Translations under genes and position numbers: made by a program
Shown: one piece after another, positions 1-5,976 of the stretch
Layout of the letters: the number at the start of each line of letters is the position of its first letter
How positions within the stretch are numbered: the stretch's first letter is position 1
The notes under the pieces: generated by a model
Told to the model about the DNA's origin: nothing
What the model saw: only the letters and a program-made list of their open reading frames with translations
The model's database searches: none
NCBI GenBank assembly: GCA_026983685.1
Contig: JALSTO010000264.1
Coordinates: forward strand, 1 to 8,624
From: Aquificaceae bacterium
GTDB taxonomy: Bacteria; Aquificota; Aquificia; Aquificales; Aquificaceae
DNA: 8,624 bases
Direction of reading: 5' to 3'

Positions 1-1
1 C

Positions 2-661
2 CTAAGGTTCAAAGAGACCCATCTTTTTGGCGGACTCTATATAGCCCATAGCCTCTTCATCGGAGAGCTGGTGGAAGTCTCTGTAAAACATGCCTACCGC
101 AAAGCTTATTCCTCCAGCCTGATGGTGGCAGTAAAACTCATCCGCATACCCCTTGAACCTCTTGGCGCTCCCCTCCGGACATACTGGCACCGCCACTATC
201 ACCTTCCCCGCTCCCTTCCGCTTCGCAAAGCCTGCGGACGCGATGGCTGTGTATCCCGTAGCTATTCCATCGTCAACTATTATCACGGTCCTACCCCTGA
301 GGTCGGGGTAGCCCTTCGGAAGAAACTTCCTTTCCCTGATCCTCAGTTCCTCAAGTTCCCTCTTTGCAACCTCGTTTATGTCGTCCGCACCGAGCTTTGC
401 GTAGCTGACGAGCTCCTCATCAAGGTAGGTGACCCCGTCCGAGTCTATAGCACCGAAACCAGCCTCCTCGTTCCACGGGAGTCCGAGCTTTCTCACCACA
501 ACTATGCTCATGGGGATTCTCAGCTCCTTGGCTAAGGTGTAGGCAACCGGTATCCCGCCTCTCGGTATGGCAAGTATCAGGGGTCTCTCTTCTGTCCTGA
601 TCTTGTCCCTGAGAGCTTCAGCCAGTATCCTTCCCGCTTCTTCCCTGTTTTCAATTATCAT
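2..661 (-). CDS. Predicted phosphoribosyltransferase, COG1926 type
   Basis: A 219-residue cytoplasmic protein of the type I phosphoribosyltransferase fold. The PRPP-binding loop is clear at residues 126-139 (VIIVDDGIATGYTA): a hydrophobic strand, the acidic pair D130-D131, then the T/G loop that holds the 5'-phosphate of PRPP. An AIPRGGIPVA segment (31-40) and a VVRKLG segment (54-60) match the pattern I recall for COG1926 predicted phosphoribosyltransferases, whose base substrate is not established. Length is normal for the group and the gene is complete, ending in TAG two bases from the window edge. Its ATG overlaps the stop of the upstream small gene (ATGA, 658-661), with only a weak AAGG Shine-Dalgarno, so translation is probably coupled. 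It is the last visible gene of a four-gene cluster. It could act in purine or pyrimidine salvage or in nucleotide signalling. The family call is firm; the substrate is unknown. Confidence 0.9.
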   Translation of the reverse strand: MIIENREEAGRILAEALRDKIRTEERPLILAIPRGGIPVAYTLAKELRIPMSIVVVRKLGLPWNEEAGFGAIDSDGVTYLDEELVSYAKLGADDINEVAKRELEELRIRERKFLPKGYPDLRGRTVIIVDDGIATGYTAIASAGFAKRKGAGKVIVAVPVCPEGSAKRFKGYADEFYCHHQAGGISFAVGMFYRDFHQLSDEEAMGYIESAKKMGLFEP

Positions 662-1011
662 ACAAGCCTTTGAAAAAGAGAGTTTATGCTGTCAAGCTTT
701 CTGTACGCCTGGACAACGACGTAGCTGAGCTGGTCTCCCTCCGCTATGGTCAGGTCGTAGAGGATTGAACTCACGTCCTTGAGGACCTCGTAGAGGGTTG
801 TGTAGAGCTCCTCGCTGAGCTTCTTCTGAGGATTGGGTATCTCCTTCACAACATCCCGGGCTGCGTCGGTGACAGCCTTGAGGTGCCGGGCTAAGGAAAG
901 TATCTCGTAGTCGTTCCTGTATATATCCACAACGTCGTTGTACCTCTCCTCAATCTCAGAGAACATGCTCTTGAAAAGCATCTCCTCAAGGAAGCTTATA
1001 TCCTGACCCAT
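658..1011 (-). CDS. Small all-helical protein of unknown function
   Basis: A 117-residue protein that I do not recognise. It is acidic and looks entirely helical, with long amphipathic stretches at about residues 4-58 and 62-115 split by an EIPNPQ turn near 58-62. It has no cysteine, no signal peptide and no membrane segment, so it is probably cytoplasmic and perhaps a helical bundle or partner protein. The open frame extends to an ATG at 1032, but the ATG at 1011 is preferred: a strong GGAGG lies at 1018-1022, six bases before it, while nothing similar precedes 1032. With this start it overlaps the LOG-like gene upstream by 26 bases, and its TGA overlaps the next ATG (ATGA). The tight coupling suggests it is made together with the LOG-like protein and the phosphoribosyltransferase. 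No enzymatic motif is visible. Confidence 0.75.
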   Translation of the reverse strand: MGQDISFLEEMLFKSMFSEIEERYNDVVDIYRNDYEILSLARHLKAVTDAARDVVKEIPNPQKKLSEELYTTLYEVLKDVSSILYDLTIAEGDQLSYVVVQAYRKLDSINSLFQRLV

Positions 1012-1450
1012 AAAATTCCTCCACCTTCCCAATAATTTCGTCTGGGCTGTTCACTTTTTCAATCCCTTCTATGTCATGGGTTTTAAAACCGACCACGAAC
1101 TTGCCCAGTATCAGGGCGTAGGCTATCTCGGAGAGAGTCCCCCAGTGCCCGCCTATGGCTACGACCATGTCACCGCTGGCTACTACTATCGGGTTTCTGT
1201 TCCAGCCCATGCCCGTGTTTATCTTTATATCAACATAGAGGTTCGCCTCCTGACCCTCGTAGGAGGGCATTATTCCTATGGTGAAACCTCCCTCCTCCTT
1301 AGCGCCCTTGCAGACAGCTTCCATAACACCCGTCCTGCCTCCACAGACAACCGCTATTCCCCTCTTAGCCAGCTCCCTGCCGACAAAGTAAGCGGTTTCG
1401 TACTCCTCCTCGTTTGAGTTTGAAGAACCTATCACGGAGACGATCCTCAT
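986..1450 (-). CDS. LOG-like Rossmann-fold protein (TIGR00725 / SLOG superfamily)
   Basis: A 154-residue protein related to the lysine decarboxylase-like / LOG family, best fitting the TIGR00725 group. It opens with the strand RIVSVIGSS (2-10), has the nucleotide-phosphate loop CGGRTGVMEA (36-45), and carries IGGHWGTLSE at 99-108. That last segment is the family's PGGxGTxxE motif with the proline replaced by isoleucine. LOG enzymes cleave nucleoside monophosphates to base plus ribose 5-phosphate. The wider SLOG superfamily also includes proteins thought to sense nucleotide ligands, so activity cannot be assumed here. The ATG sits on the stop of the uma2-like gene (ATGA at 1447-1450), with a weak GGAAG about seven bases upstream. 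The 3' end overlaps the small helical protein gene. Pairing with a phosphoribosyltransferase two genes downstream fits a nucleotide-related role, which is inference. Confidence 0.85.
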   Translation of the reverse strand: MRIVSVIGSSNSNEEEYETAYFVGRELAKRGIAVVCGGRTGVMEAVCKGAKEEGGFTIGIMPSYEGQEANLYVDIKINTGMGWNRNPIVVASGDMVVAIGGHWGTLSEIAYALILGKFVVGFKTHDIEGIEKVNSPDEIIGKVEEFYGSGYKLP

Positions 1451-1971
1451 GACAGGACTTCCGATAGCTTCACCCTCAGACCGGGAAGAAGCTCAAGCTC
1501 CTCCTCAAAGGAGTATATCTCAGCCTCCCGCCTTCCTTTCTTAAAGAGTGTGGACTGCTTGAGCTTGGGGTCTATCAGAAGGACTCTCTCAACGCCCGCC
1601 CTGAGGTAGTCCATAACCTTCTCTTCAACTTCTGTGTAGGTATTGGAAGGTGAGATTATTTCAATAACAAGCTCGGGAGGTACCTCAAGGATTCCCGTGG
1701 GTCTCCCTCCCGCTCTCTCCTTGCTTATGTAAACCACGTCCGCTGAGCGTATTCTCAGGGGCTCTTTACTTATCAGGACTCCAACCTCTCCGACAGCAAC
1801 GTAGCCTCTGTCTTTTAGGGCTTTTCTTAGAAAGCTTCCTATACCAAGCTCATACTCCCCGTGCTCAAAGCCTGTTGGAGCCAACTCCACCACCTCCCCG
1901 TCTATGACCTCGTAGTTACCCTCGGGTAGCTTCTCAAGCTCTCGGTAGCTTATCTTCTCCTTGAGCTTCAT
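1447..1971 (-). CDS. Uma2-family (DUF820) PD-(D/E)XK nuclease-like protein
   Basis: A 174-residue protein with the landmarks of the Uma2/DUF820 restriction-endonuclease-like fold. YEVIDGEVVEL (20-30) starts the core. RSADVVYIS (75-83) supplies the candidate metal-binding D78. PPELVIEIISPSNT (98-111) supplies E104. K118 on the following helix, before YLRAGV (122-127), is the displaced catalytic lysine typical of the family, and VLLIDP (130-135) closes the core. All the residues expected for a nuclease are present, but the family's cellular role is poorly known. The start at 1971 has no Shine-Dalgarno at a usable distance; instead TATAAT ends seven bases upstream, which suggests a leaderless transcript. 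Its stop overlaps the LOG-like gene start (ATGA), making it the first gene of the cluster. aspS ends 24 bases upstream, so read-through from aspS is also possible. Confidence 0.88.
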   Translation of the reverse strand: MKLKEKISYRELEKLPEGNYEVIDGEVVELAPTGFEHGEYELGIGSFLRKALKDRGYVAVGEVGVLISKEPLRIRSADVVYISKERAGGRPTGILEVPPELVIEIISPSNTYTEVEEKVMDYLRAGVERVLLIDPKLKQSTLFKKGRREAEIYSFEEELELLPGLRVKLSEVLS

Positions 1972-1978
1972 AACACTG

Positions 1979-1984
1979 ATTATA
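1979..1984 (-). promoter_or_regulatory. Candidate -10 box for a leaderless uma2-like operon
   Basis: On the minus strand the bases read CCTATAAT, then seven bases, then the ATG of the uma2-like gene. TATAAT is a perfect bacterial -10 hexamer, and a start site six to eight bases downstream would fall at or next to the ATG. The -35 region is weak: TTGTTG at 2001-2006, with a 16-base spacer, shares only the first three bases with TTGACA and lies over the aspS stop region. This would give the four-gene cluster its own transcript in addition to any read-through from aspS. Confidence 0.45.
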
Positions 1985-1995
1985 GGTCCTCTCCC

Positions 1996-3807
1996 CTATT
2001 CAACAACCTTTATGTGAACTTCCTTCAGTTGCTTGGGAGTGACGTAGTCTGGAGCGGAGGTCAGCATGCATATCCCCTTCTGGGTCTTGGGAAAGGCTAT
2101 AACGTCCCTTATGGAATCAAGTCCCCTCATAAGGGCAACGAGTCTGTCAAGACCAAAGGCAACCCCCCCATGGGGAGGTGCACCGAACTTCAGAGCCTCT
2201 AAGAGAAAGCCGAACTTCTCCTGAGCTTCCAGCTCTCCTATGTTGAGGAGTTTGAAGACCACCTCCTGAAGGTCGGTGGTGTGAATACGTATTGAGCCAC
2301 CTCCTATCTCCTCTCCGTTCAGAACGAGGTCGTACGCCCTTGCCCTCACCGAGTGGACGAGAGCCTTCTTCTCCTCAAGGTCTTCGGTCTTTAAAGCAAG
2401 CCTCAGCTTCTCTACATCCTCTTCCCTTGGCGCCGTAAAGGGATGGTGCAGGGATACGAACCTGCCCTCCTCCTCGTCCCACTCCATAAGGGGGAAGTCA
2501 ACCACCCAGAGAATATCCCACCTGTCCTCCTTTAAGAGGTTGTATCTTCTTGCGAGCTCAAGTCTCAGGGCTCCCAGAATCTTATATACCATCTCCTTGC
2601 TGTCAGCGGAGAAGAAGATAACATCTCCCTCTCGGGCATCTGTTCTCTTCAGGAGGCTGTCGGTCTCTTCCTGGGAGAAGAACTTGACTATCGGGGAAAC
2701 GAGCTTTCCAGCCTCAACTTTTATCCAGGCGAGCCCCTTCGCCCCGAGCTTCTGAACGAACTTAGTCAGCTCATCTATCTCTTTCCTTGAGAGGTTGCTC
2801 CTCTTGAAGTTTATAGCCTTGATTATTCCCCCTCTATCAATAACGGACCTGAAAACCTTGAACTCTGTGTTCTTGAAAATATCGGTGAGGTCTATCAGCT
2901 CAAGACCAAACCTCCTGTCGGGCTTATCGGTTCCGTATCGCTCCATAACCTCCGAGTAAGAGAGTCTCTCAAAGGGTCTCTTGAGCTCAACTCCCAAGAG
3001 CTCCCTGAAAAGATGAGCAACGAGCCCCTCCGCCACATCCATCACATCTTCTTCTTTTACGAAGGACATCTCGTAGTCTATCTGGGTGAACTCAGGCTGT
3101 CGGTCAGCCCTGAGGTCTTCGTCCCTGAAGCACTTGACTATCTGGAAGTACTTATCAAAACCAGCTATCATGAGTATCTGCTTAAAGAGCTGGGGAGACT
3201 GGGGCAGGGCGTAGAACTTCCCAGGATGGAGCCTTGATGGGACTATGAAGTCTCTTGCCCCTTCGGGAGTTGACTTTGTCAAAAAGGGTGTCTCTATCTC
3301 AACAAAGCCCTCCCTCACGAGGTACTCCCTGACAGCTTGATAGAATCTATGCCTGAATAGGATGTTCTCTTTCATAGAGAACCTTCTCAGGTCTATGTAT
3401 CTGTAGCGGAGCTTGAGCTCCTCGCCGACCTGAGTCTCTTCCTCTACGGGGAAGGGAGGGGTTTCTGAGGTGTTGAAGACCCTGAGCTCGCTGACAAGGA
3501 CCTCAACGTAGCCTGTCTTGAGCTTCGGATTCTCAGTCCCTTCGGGTCTCCTTCTGACTCTTCCCTTTATACCAATAACCCATTCGGGCCTCACCCTGTC
3601 CGCCCTTTCATATACATCGGGGCTGGTCTTTTCCTCTATGACCGCCTGAACTATCCCCTCCCTATCTCTGAGGTCAATGAATATAACACCGCCGTGATTC
3701 CTTACCCTGTGAACCCAGCCACAGAGCCGGAGTTCCTTACCCTCGTCCTCAAGGGATACTTCCCCGCAGTACTTATCTCTTCTGAAATCACCCAAAGGGT
3801 CTATCAT
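1996..3807 (-). CDS. aspS: Aspartyl-tRNA synthetase, bacterial type
   Basis: A full-length 603-residue class II aminoacyl-tRNA synthetase that charges tRNA-Asp in the cytoplasm. The N-terminal OB-fold anticodon-binding domain spans about residues 13-115, with LCGWVHRVRNHGG at 28-40. Motif 1 lies around 161-185 (EYLVREGF, then IETPFLTKSTPEGARDF). Motif 2 is FRDEDLRADRQPEFTQID (227-244). The bacterial GAD insertion domain covers roughly 290-430. IGGGSIRIH (501-509) and motif 3, GGVAFGLDRLVALM (547-560), complete the ATP and aspartate site. H38 and G90 are the residue types that, in alignment with Pseudomonas aeruginosa AspRS from memory, mark enzymes that also charge tRNA-Asn. The enzyme may therefore be non-discriminating and work with the GatCAB amidotransferase, which is inference. 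The bases before the ATG read TTCCTCC, which is not a Shine-Dalgarno, and TATAAT ends eight bases upstream. Confidence 0.98.
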   Translation of the reverse strand: MIDPLGDFRRDKYCGEVSLEDEGKELRLCGWVHRVRNHGGVIFIDLRDREGIVQAVIEEKTSPDVYERADRVRPEWVIGIKGRVRRRPEGTENPKLKTGYVEVLVSELRVFNTSETPPFPVEEETQVGEELKLRYRYIDLRRFSMKENILFRHRFYQAVREYLVREGFVEIETPFLTKSTPEGARDFIVPSRLHPGKFYALPQSPQLFKQILMIAGFDKYFQIVKCFRDEDLRADRQPEFTQIDYEMSFVKEEDVMDVAEGLVAHLFRELLGVELKRPFERLSYSEVMERYGTDKPDRRFGLELIDLTDIFKNTEFKVFRSVIDRGGIIKAINFKRSNLSRKEIDELTKFVQKLGAKGLAWIKVEAGKLVSPIVKFFSQEETDSLLKRTDAREGDVIFFSADSKEMVYKILGALRLELARRYNLLKEDRWDILWVVDFPLMEWDEEEGRFVSLHHPFTAPREEDVEKLRLALKTEDLEEKKALVHSVRARAYDLVLNGEEIGGGSIRIHTTDLQEVVFKLLNIGELEAQEKFGFLLEALKFGAPPHGGVAFGLDRLVALMRGLDSIRDVIAFPKTQKGICMLTSAPDYVTPKQLKEVHIKVVE

Positions 3808-3815
3808 GGAGGAAT

Positions 3816-3821
3816 ATTATA
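3816..3821 (-). promoter_or_regulatory. Candidate -10 box for leaderless aspS
   Basis: The minus strand reads CCTATAAT, then ATTCCTCC, then the aspS ATG. The perfect TATAAT ends eight bases before the start codon, so transcription would begin at or within a base or two of the ATG. No ribosome binding site exists, and the TTCCTCC is the complement of one. No good -35 is visible: the expected place (about 3839-3844) is occupied by the GC-rich hairpin after the cytochrome gene. The arrangement, including the CC before TATAAT, repeats the one in front of the uma2-like gene. Confidence 0.45.
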
Positions 3822-3838
3822 GGTTAGAAATATAAGCG

Positions 3839-3856
3839 GGGGCGGGGGAGCGCCCC
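3839..3856 (-). terminator. GC-rich hairpin after the cytochrome c gene
   Basis: Read on the minus strand, GGGGCG, a six-base CTCCCC loop, and CGCCCC form a perfect six-pair GC stem five bases beyond the second of two tandem stop codons of the cytochrome gene (TGA then TAA, 3866-3861). The sequence after it (CGCTTATATTTC) is only moderately T-rich, so it is an imperfect intrinsic terminator. It may terminate, or protect the 3' end of, the cytochrome transcript and insulate aspS, whose -10 lies 18 bases further on. Confidence 0.4.
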
Positions 3857-3863
3857 GGAGTTA

Positions 3864-4178
3864 TCACTTGTGCTTGAGTATGAAGTCAGCGAGGGCGTTG
3901 AGCTGGTCATCGGGAAGGCTCTTGACCATGGTAAGCTGAGCCTTCATTATGGCAGCTTTAGCGGGGTCAACTATGGGATTAGCCTGACCCTTGAGGAACT
4001 TTACAAGCTGGTCTTTCTTCCCAGCATAAGCTTGGGCTATCTTCTTGAGAGAAGGTCCAACAGTGTCAGCGTTGGGCTGGTGGCAGGATGCACATCCCTT
4101 TGACTTGAATATAGCGGCTCCATCGGCGGCGAAAGCCATTCCACCTGCGAGAACCATCATGGCGAGCAGTTTCCTCAT
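3864..4178 (-). CDS. Exported class I cytochrome c, c555-like
   Basis: A 104-residue precursor of a small soluble c-type cytochrome. Residues 1-17 form a signal peptide (MRKLL, a hydrophobic core, and an AFA cleavage site), leaving a mature protein of about 87 residues that begins ADGAAIF. Heme attaches at C29-A-S-C32-H33, with H33 as the proximal ligand. The distal Met is probably M78 (AAIM), with M84 as the alternative. The mature sequence closely resembles, from memory, Aquifex aeolicus cytochrome c555 (VGPSLKKIAQAYAGK, FLKG and IVDPAK segments). That protein carries electrons in the periplasm between the bc1 complex or sulfur oxidation enzymes and cytochrome c oxidase. The open frame continues upstream to 4238, but the start at 4178 is set by the signal peptide and by GGAGGTG at 4184-4190, five bases before the ATG. 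It ends with two tandem stops and a hairpin, consistent with a strongly expressed single gene. Confidence 0.95.
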   Translation of the reverse strand: MRKLLAMMVLAGGMAFAADGAAIFKSKGCASCHQPNADTVGPSLKKIAQAYAGKKDQLVKFLKGQANPIVDPAKAAIMKAQLTMVKSLPDDQLNALADFILKHK

Positions 4179-4183
4179 ATCCG

Positions 4184-4190
4184 CACCTCC
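4184..4190 (-). promoter_or_regulatory. Strong ribosome binding site of the cytochrome c gene
   Basis: The minus strand reads GGAGGTG, five bases before the ATG at 4178. It decides the start in favour of the signal-peptide methionine rather than the ATG at 4238, and suggests high translation. The 44-base gap (4179-4222) between the dehydrogenase stop and this start is AT-rich (a TATCATTTTATTAG stretch) and may hold a promoter, but no clear -35/-10 pair could be assigned. Confidence 0.8.
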
Positions 4191-4222
4191 ATTTAAGGAA
4201 ATTCTAATAAAATGATACCACA

Positions 4223-4891
4223 TCAGAGGAAGTCCCACACGTCAACATCGCTACCGCTCGGTGCTCTGATATAGCCCGATGCGACCCCGTAGATTATCCG
4301 AGCAACCCTCTCCGGAGCTTCCCCTCTGTAGCCCGTCATCCTGGTGGCTGTCATCCCGGGATTGACACACACAATCTTAAGTCCCCTCTCCTCCTGAGCG
4401 AGCGCTTGGGTAAATCCCCTAACGCCGAACTTCGTTGCGCAGTAGGTTGTCAGTTCCGGAAAGCCCATCTTACCCGCTCCGCTTCCTATGTTTATAACCA
4501 TCTCCCTCACATGAGGAAGCAGGACCTTTGTCAGCTTTATAAGACCCTCAAGGTTAGTCCTTACCTGTGCTTCTATCTCTTCAAAGCTCTGCTCCCTTAG
4601 GGACTTCCAGGCAAGAACGCCAGCGTTGTTGATGAGTATATCTATACCTTTAAACCTCTTTATAACCTCTCGGGAAAAGGAGAGGATGCTCTCGTTGTCC
4701 ATAAGATTTAGGTAAAGGAGGACTCCTTCTTCCATGCCGAGCTCTCTGCATCTCTGGAGGGTCTTTTCTCCCTCCTCTCTGTCTCTGTAATAGGTTATTA
4801 TGAGGCGTCCACCTCCCCTTGCGAACTCATAGGCTGTAGCCCTCCCTATGCCTACGCTTGAACCCGTTATGAGGACTACCTTACCTCTCAC
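4223..4891 (-). CDS. Short-chain dehydrogenase/reductase (SDR)
   Basis: A 222-residue NAD(P)-dependent oxidoreductase of the classical SDR family, probably cytoplasmic. The Rossmann cofactor loop is TGSSVGIG (9-16), NNAG is at 88-91 and the structural N113 is present. The catalytic set is S137 (in NIGSGAG), Y150 and K154 (YCATK), followed by VNPGM (177-180 region). TYYRDRE after the second strand (33-39), with R36 and R38, hints at NADP(H) preference, which is weak evidence. It is slightly short for the family, with a trimmed C-terminal substrate region ending in a DVDVWDFL tail. The substrate cannot be predicted. Translation begins at GTG (4889-4891), overlapping the stop of the small cysteine-rich gene as GTGA, with a GAAGG-like site upstream. 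The two genes are therefore translated together. The cytochrome c gene follows 44 bases downstream. Confidence 0.92.
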   Translation of the reverse strand: MRGKVVLITGSSVGIGRATAYEFARGGGRLIITYYRDREEGEKTLQRCRELGMEEGVLLYLNLMDNESILSFSREVIKRFKGIDILINNAGVLAWKSLREQSFEEIEAQVRTNLEGLIKLTKVLLPHVREMVINIGSGAGKMGFPELTTYCATKFGVRGFTQALAQEERGLKIVCVNPGMTATRMTGYRGEAPERVARIIYGVASGYIRAPSGSDVDVWDFL

Positions 4892-5238
4892 TTCTTCCCT
4901 TCTTCATCCAGAGGCGTGCACCTGTTTACATCACCGAAGCAATCTGGACAGAGGTCAAAGAAGACGAGCAGTCCGAGACCTCCAAGCATCATGTTCACCT
5001 GAGTTATCACGAGATTCTCCTGCCTGTCTGGTAGTATCTGGGAACGCTCCAGCTCCTTTCCGCAGGCTGTCCTGTTCTCCGCATCCCCGAGCTTGTGAAA
5101 CTGGAAAACGAGCCTCTTCGTCCTCCTGCACTTCATCCACCTCGGCGTAAGGTCAAGGATGACGAAGTTTATCTGAAGGTTCTCATCCGCAAGTTTAGCT
5201 TTCTCCATAAGCTTCTTAACCTTTTCAGGGTTAGTCAT
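4888..5238 (-). CDS. Small cysteine-rich protein of unknown function
   Basis: A 116-residue protein that I do not recognise. The N-terminal 20 residues are a charged amphipathic helix (TNPEKVKKLMEKAKLADEN), followed by a strand-like INFVILDL (23-30). Five cysteines, C37, C59, C97, C100 and C107, with H48 nearby and a CPDC motif at 97-100, suggest a metal site or redox-active thiols. A hydrophobic stretch at 82-95 (glycine- and leucine-rich, ending LVFFDL) precedes the CPDC; it is short for a membrane helix. The frame stays open up to 5349, but the start at 5238 is chosen because GGAGGTGG (5243-5250) lies four bases upstream and the longer version would overlap the divergent rhomboid gene. The stop overlaps the dehydrogenase start. 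Its partnership with an oxidoreductase fits a redox or metal role, which is inference. Confidence 0.78.
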   Translation of the reverse strand: MTNPEKVKKLMEKAKLADENLQINFVILDLTPRWMKCRRTKRLVFQFHKLGDAENRTACGKELERSQILPDRQENLVITQVNMMLGGLGLLVFFDLCPDCFGDVNRCTPLDEEGKK

Positions 5239-5258
5239 TCCACCACCTCCAAGTGTAG

Positions 5259-5265
5259 TATTATA
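5259..5265. promoter_or_regulatory. Overlapping divergent -10 elements
   Basis: The 49-base gap between the cysteine-rich gene and the rhomboid gene contains a near-symmetric AT core. On the minus strand TATAAT occupies 5265-5260. On the plus strand TATTAT occupies 5259-5264, so the two -10 candidates share five bases. Predicted starts are near 5253 (minus) and 5271 (plus), giving leaders of about 15 bases, each containing a ribosome binding site. A weak minus-strand -35 (TTTCTA, 5283-5288) sits 17 bases away; no plus-strand -35 is evident. Confidence 0.45.
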
Positions 5266-5287
5266 TGTGTCTGCAGGTGAGGTAGAA

Positions 5288-5976
5288 ATGATACCCATTA
5301 GAGACATAAACCCTGCCCGTAGCTTCCCTATTGTGAACGTAGCCATCATAGTTGCCTGCTCTCTGGTCTGGCTTTACGAGTGGAGCCTATCCCAGAAAGT
5401 TATAGTCACAATTCAGGGACACATCAGCGCCCTTGATATATTCATAAGGCAGTTCGGTCTCGTACCCGCAAAGGTTCTTGATCAACCCTATACACTCCTG
5501 ACCCATATGTTCCTCCACGGAGGCTGGTTTCACATAATCGGCAACATGTGGTTCCTCTGGGTTTTTGGGGATAACGTTGAGGACAGACTCGGGAAGTTCA
5601 GGTACCTTCTCTTTTACCTTGTCGCCGGTCTTTCTGCAGCTCTGACCCAGACCATTATAAGCCTTCTCTTCGGCGGTGGACATGTTCCCATGGTAGGGGC
5701 GAGCGGTGCGGTTTCAGGGGTTCTCGGAGCATACATGAGGCTCTTCCCCCATGCGAGGATACTCGCCCTCGTGCCGGTCTTCTTCTTCCTGACCTTTATG
5801 GAGCTTCCCGCGGTTGTGTTCATAGGTATGTGGTTCTTCATACAGATTATAAACGGTCTTGTCTCCCTTCCCCTCGTTGGTATAGGTGGTGTAGCCTGGT
5901 GGGCTCACATAGGTGGGTTCGTGGCTGGTTATCTTCTGATTGATAAGTTCATGGGAAGGCGTAGATATTATTATTA

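Noticed and set aside
71..535. Open frame of 154 codons on the plus strand
   Set aside because: It lies fully antisense to the phosphoribosyltransferase gene, shows no family motif and has the composition of a mirrored coding frame.
1012..1032. Upstream ATG (1032) for the small helical protein
   Set aside because: It has no ribosome binding site and a larger overlap with the gene upstream; GGAGG six bases before the ATG at 1011 is better.
1076..1417. Open frame of 113 codons on the plus strand
   Set aside because: It is antisense to the LOG-like gene, is rich in Tyr and Ser from reversed codons, has no Shine-Dalgarno and shows no recognisable domain.
3838..3858. G-quadruplex from two runs of five G
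   Set aside because: Only two long G runs are present and the stretch is better explained by the GGGGCG/CGCCCC stem.
5239..5349. N-terminal extension of the cysteine-rich protein to 5349
   Set aside because: The extension runs over the divergent rhomboid gene and would place the strong GGAGGTGG site inside the coding region.
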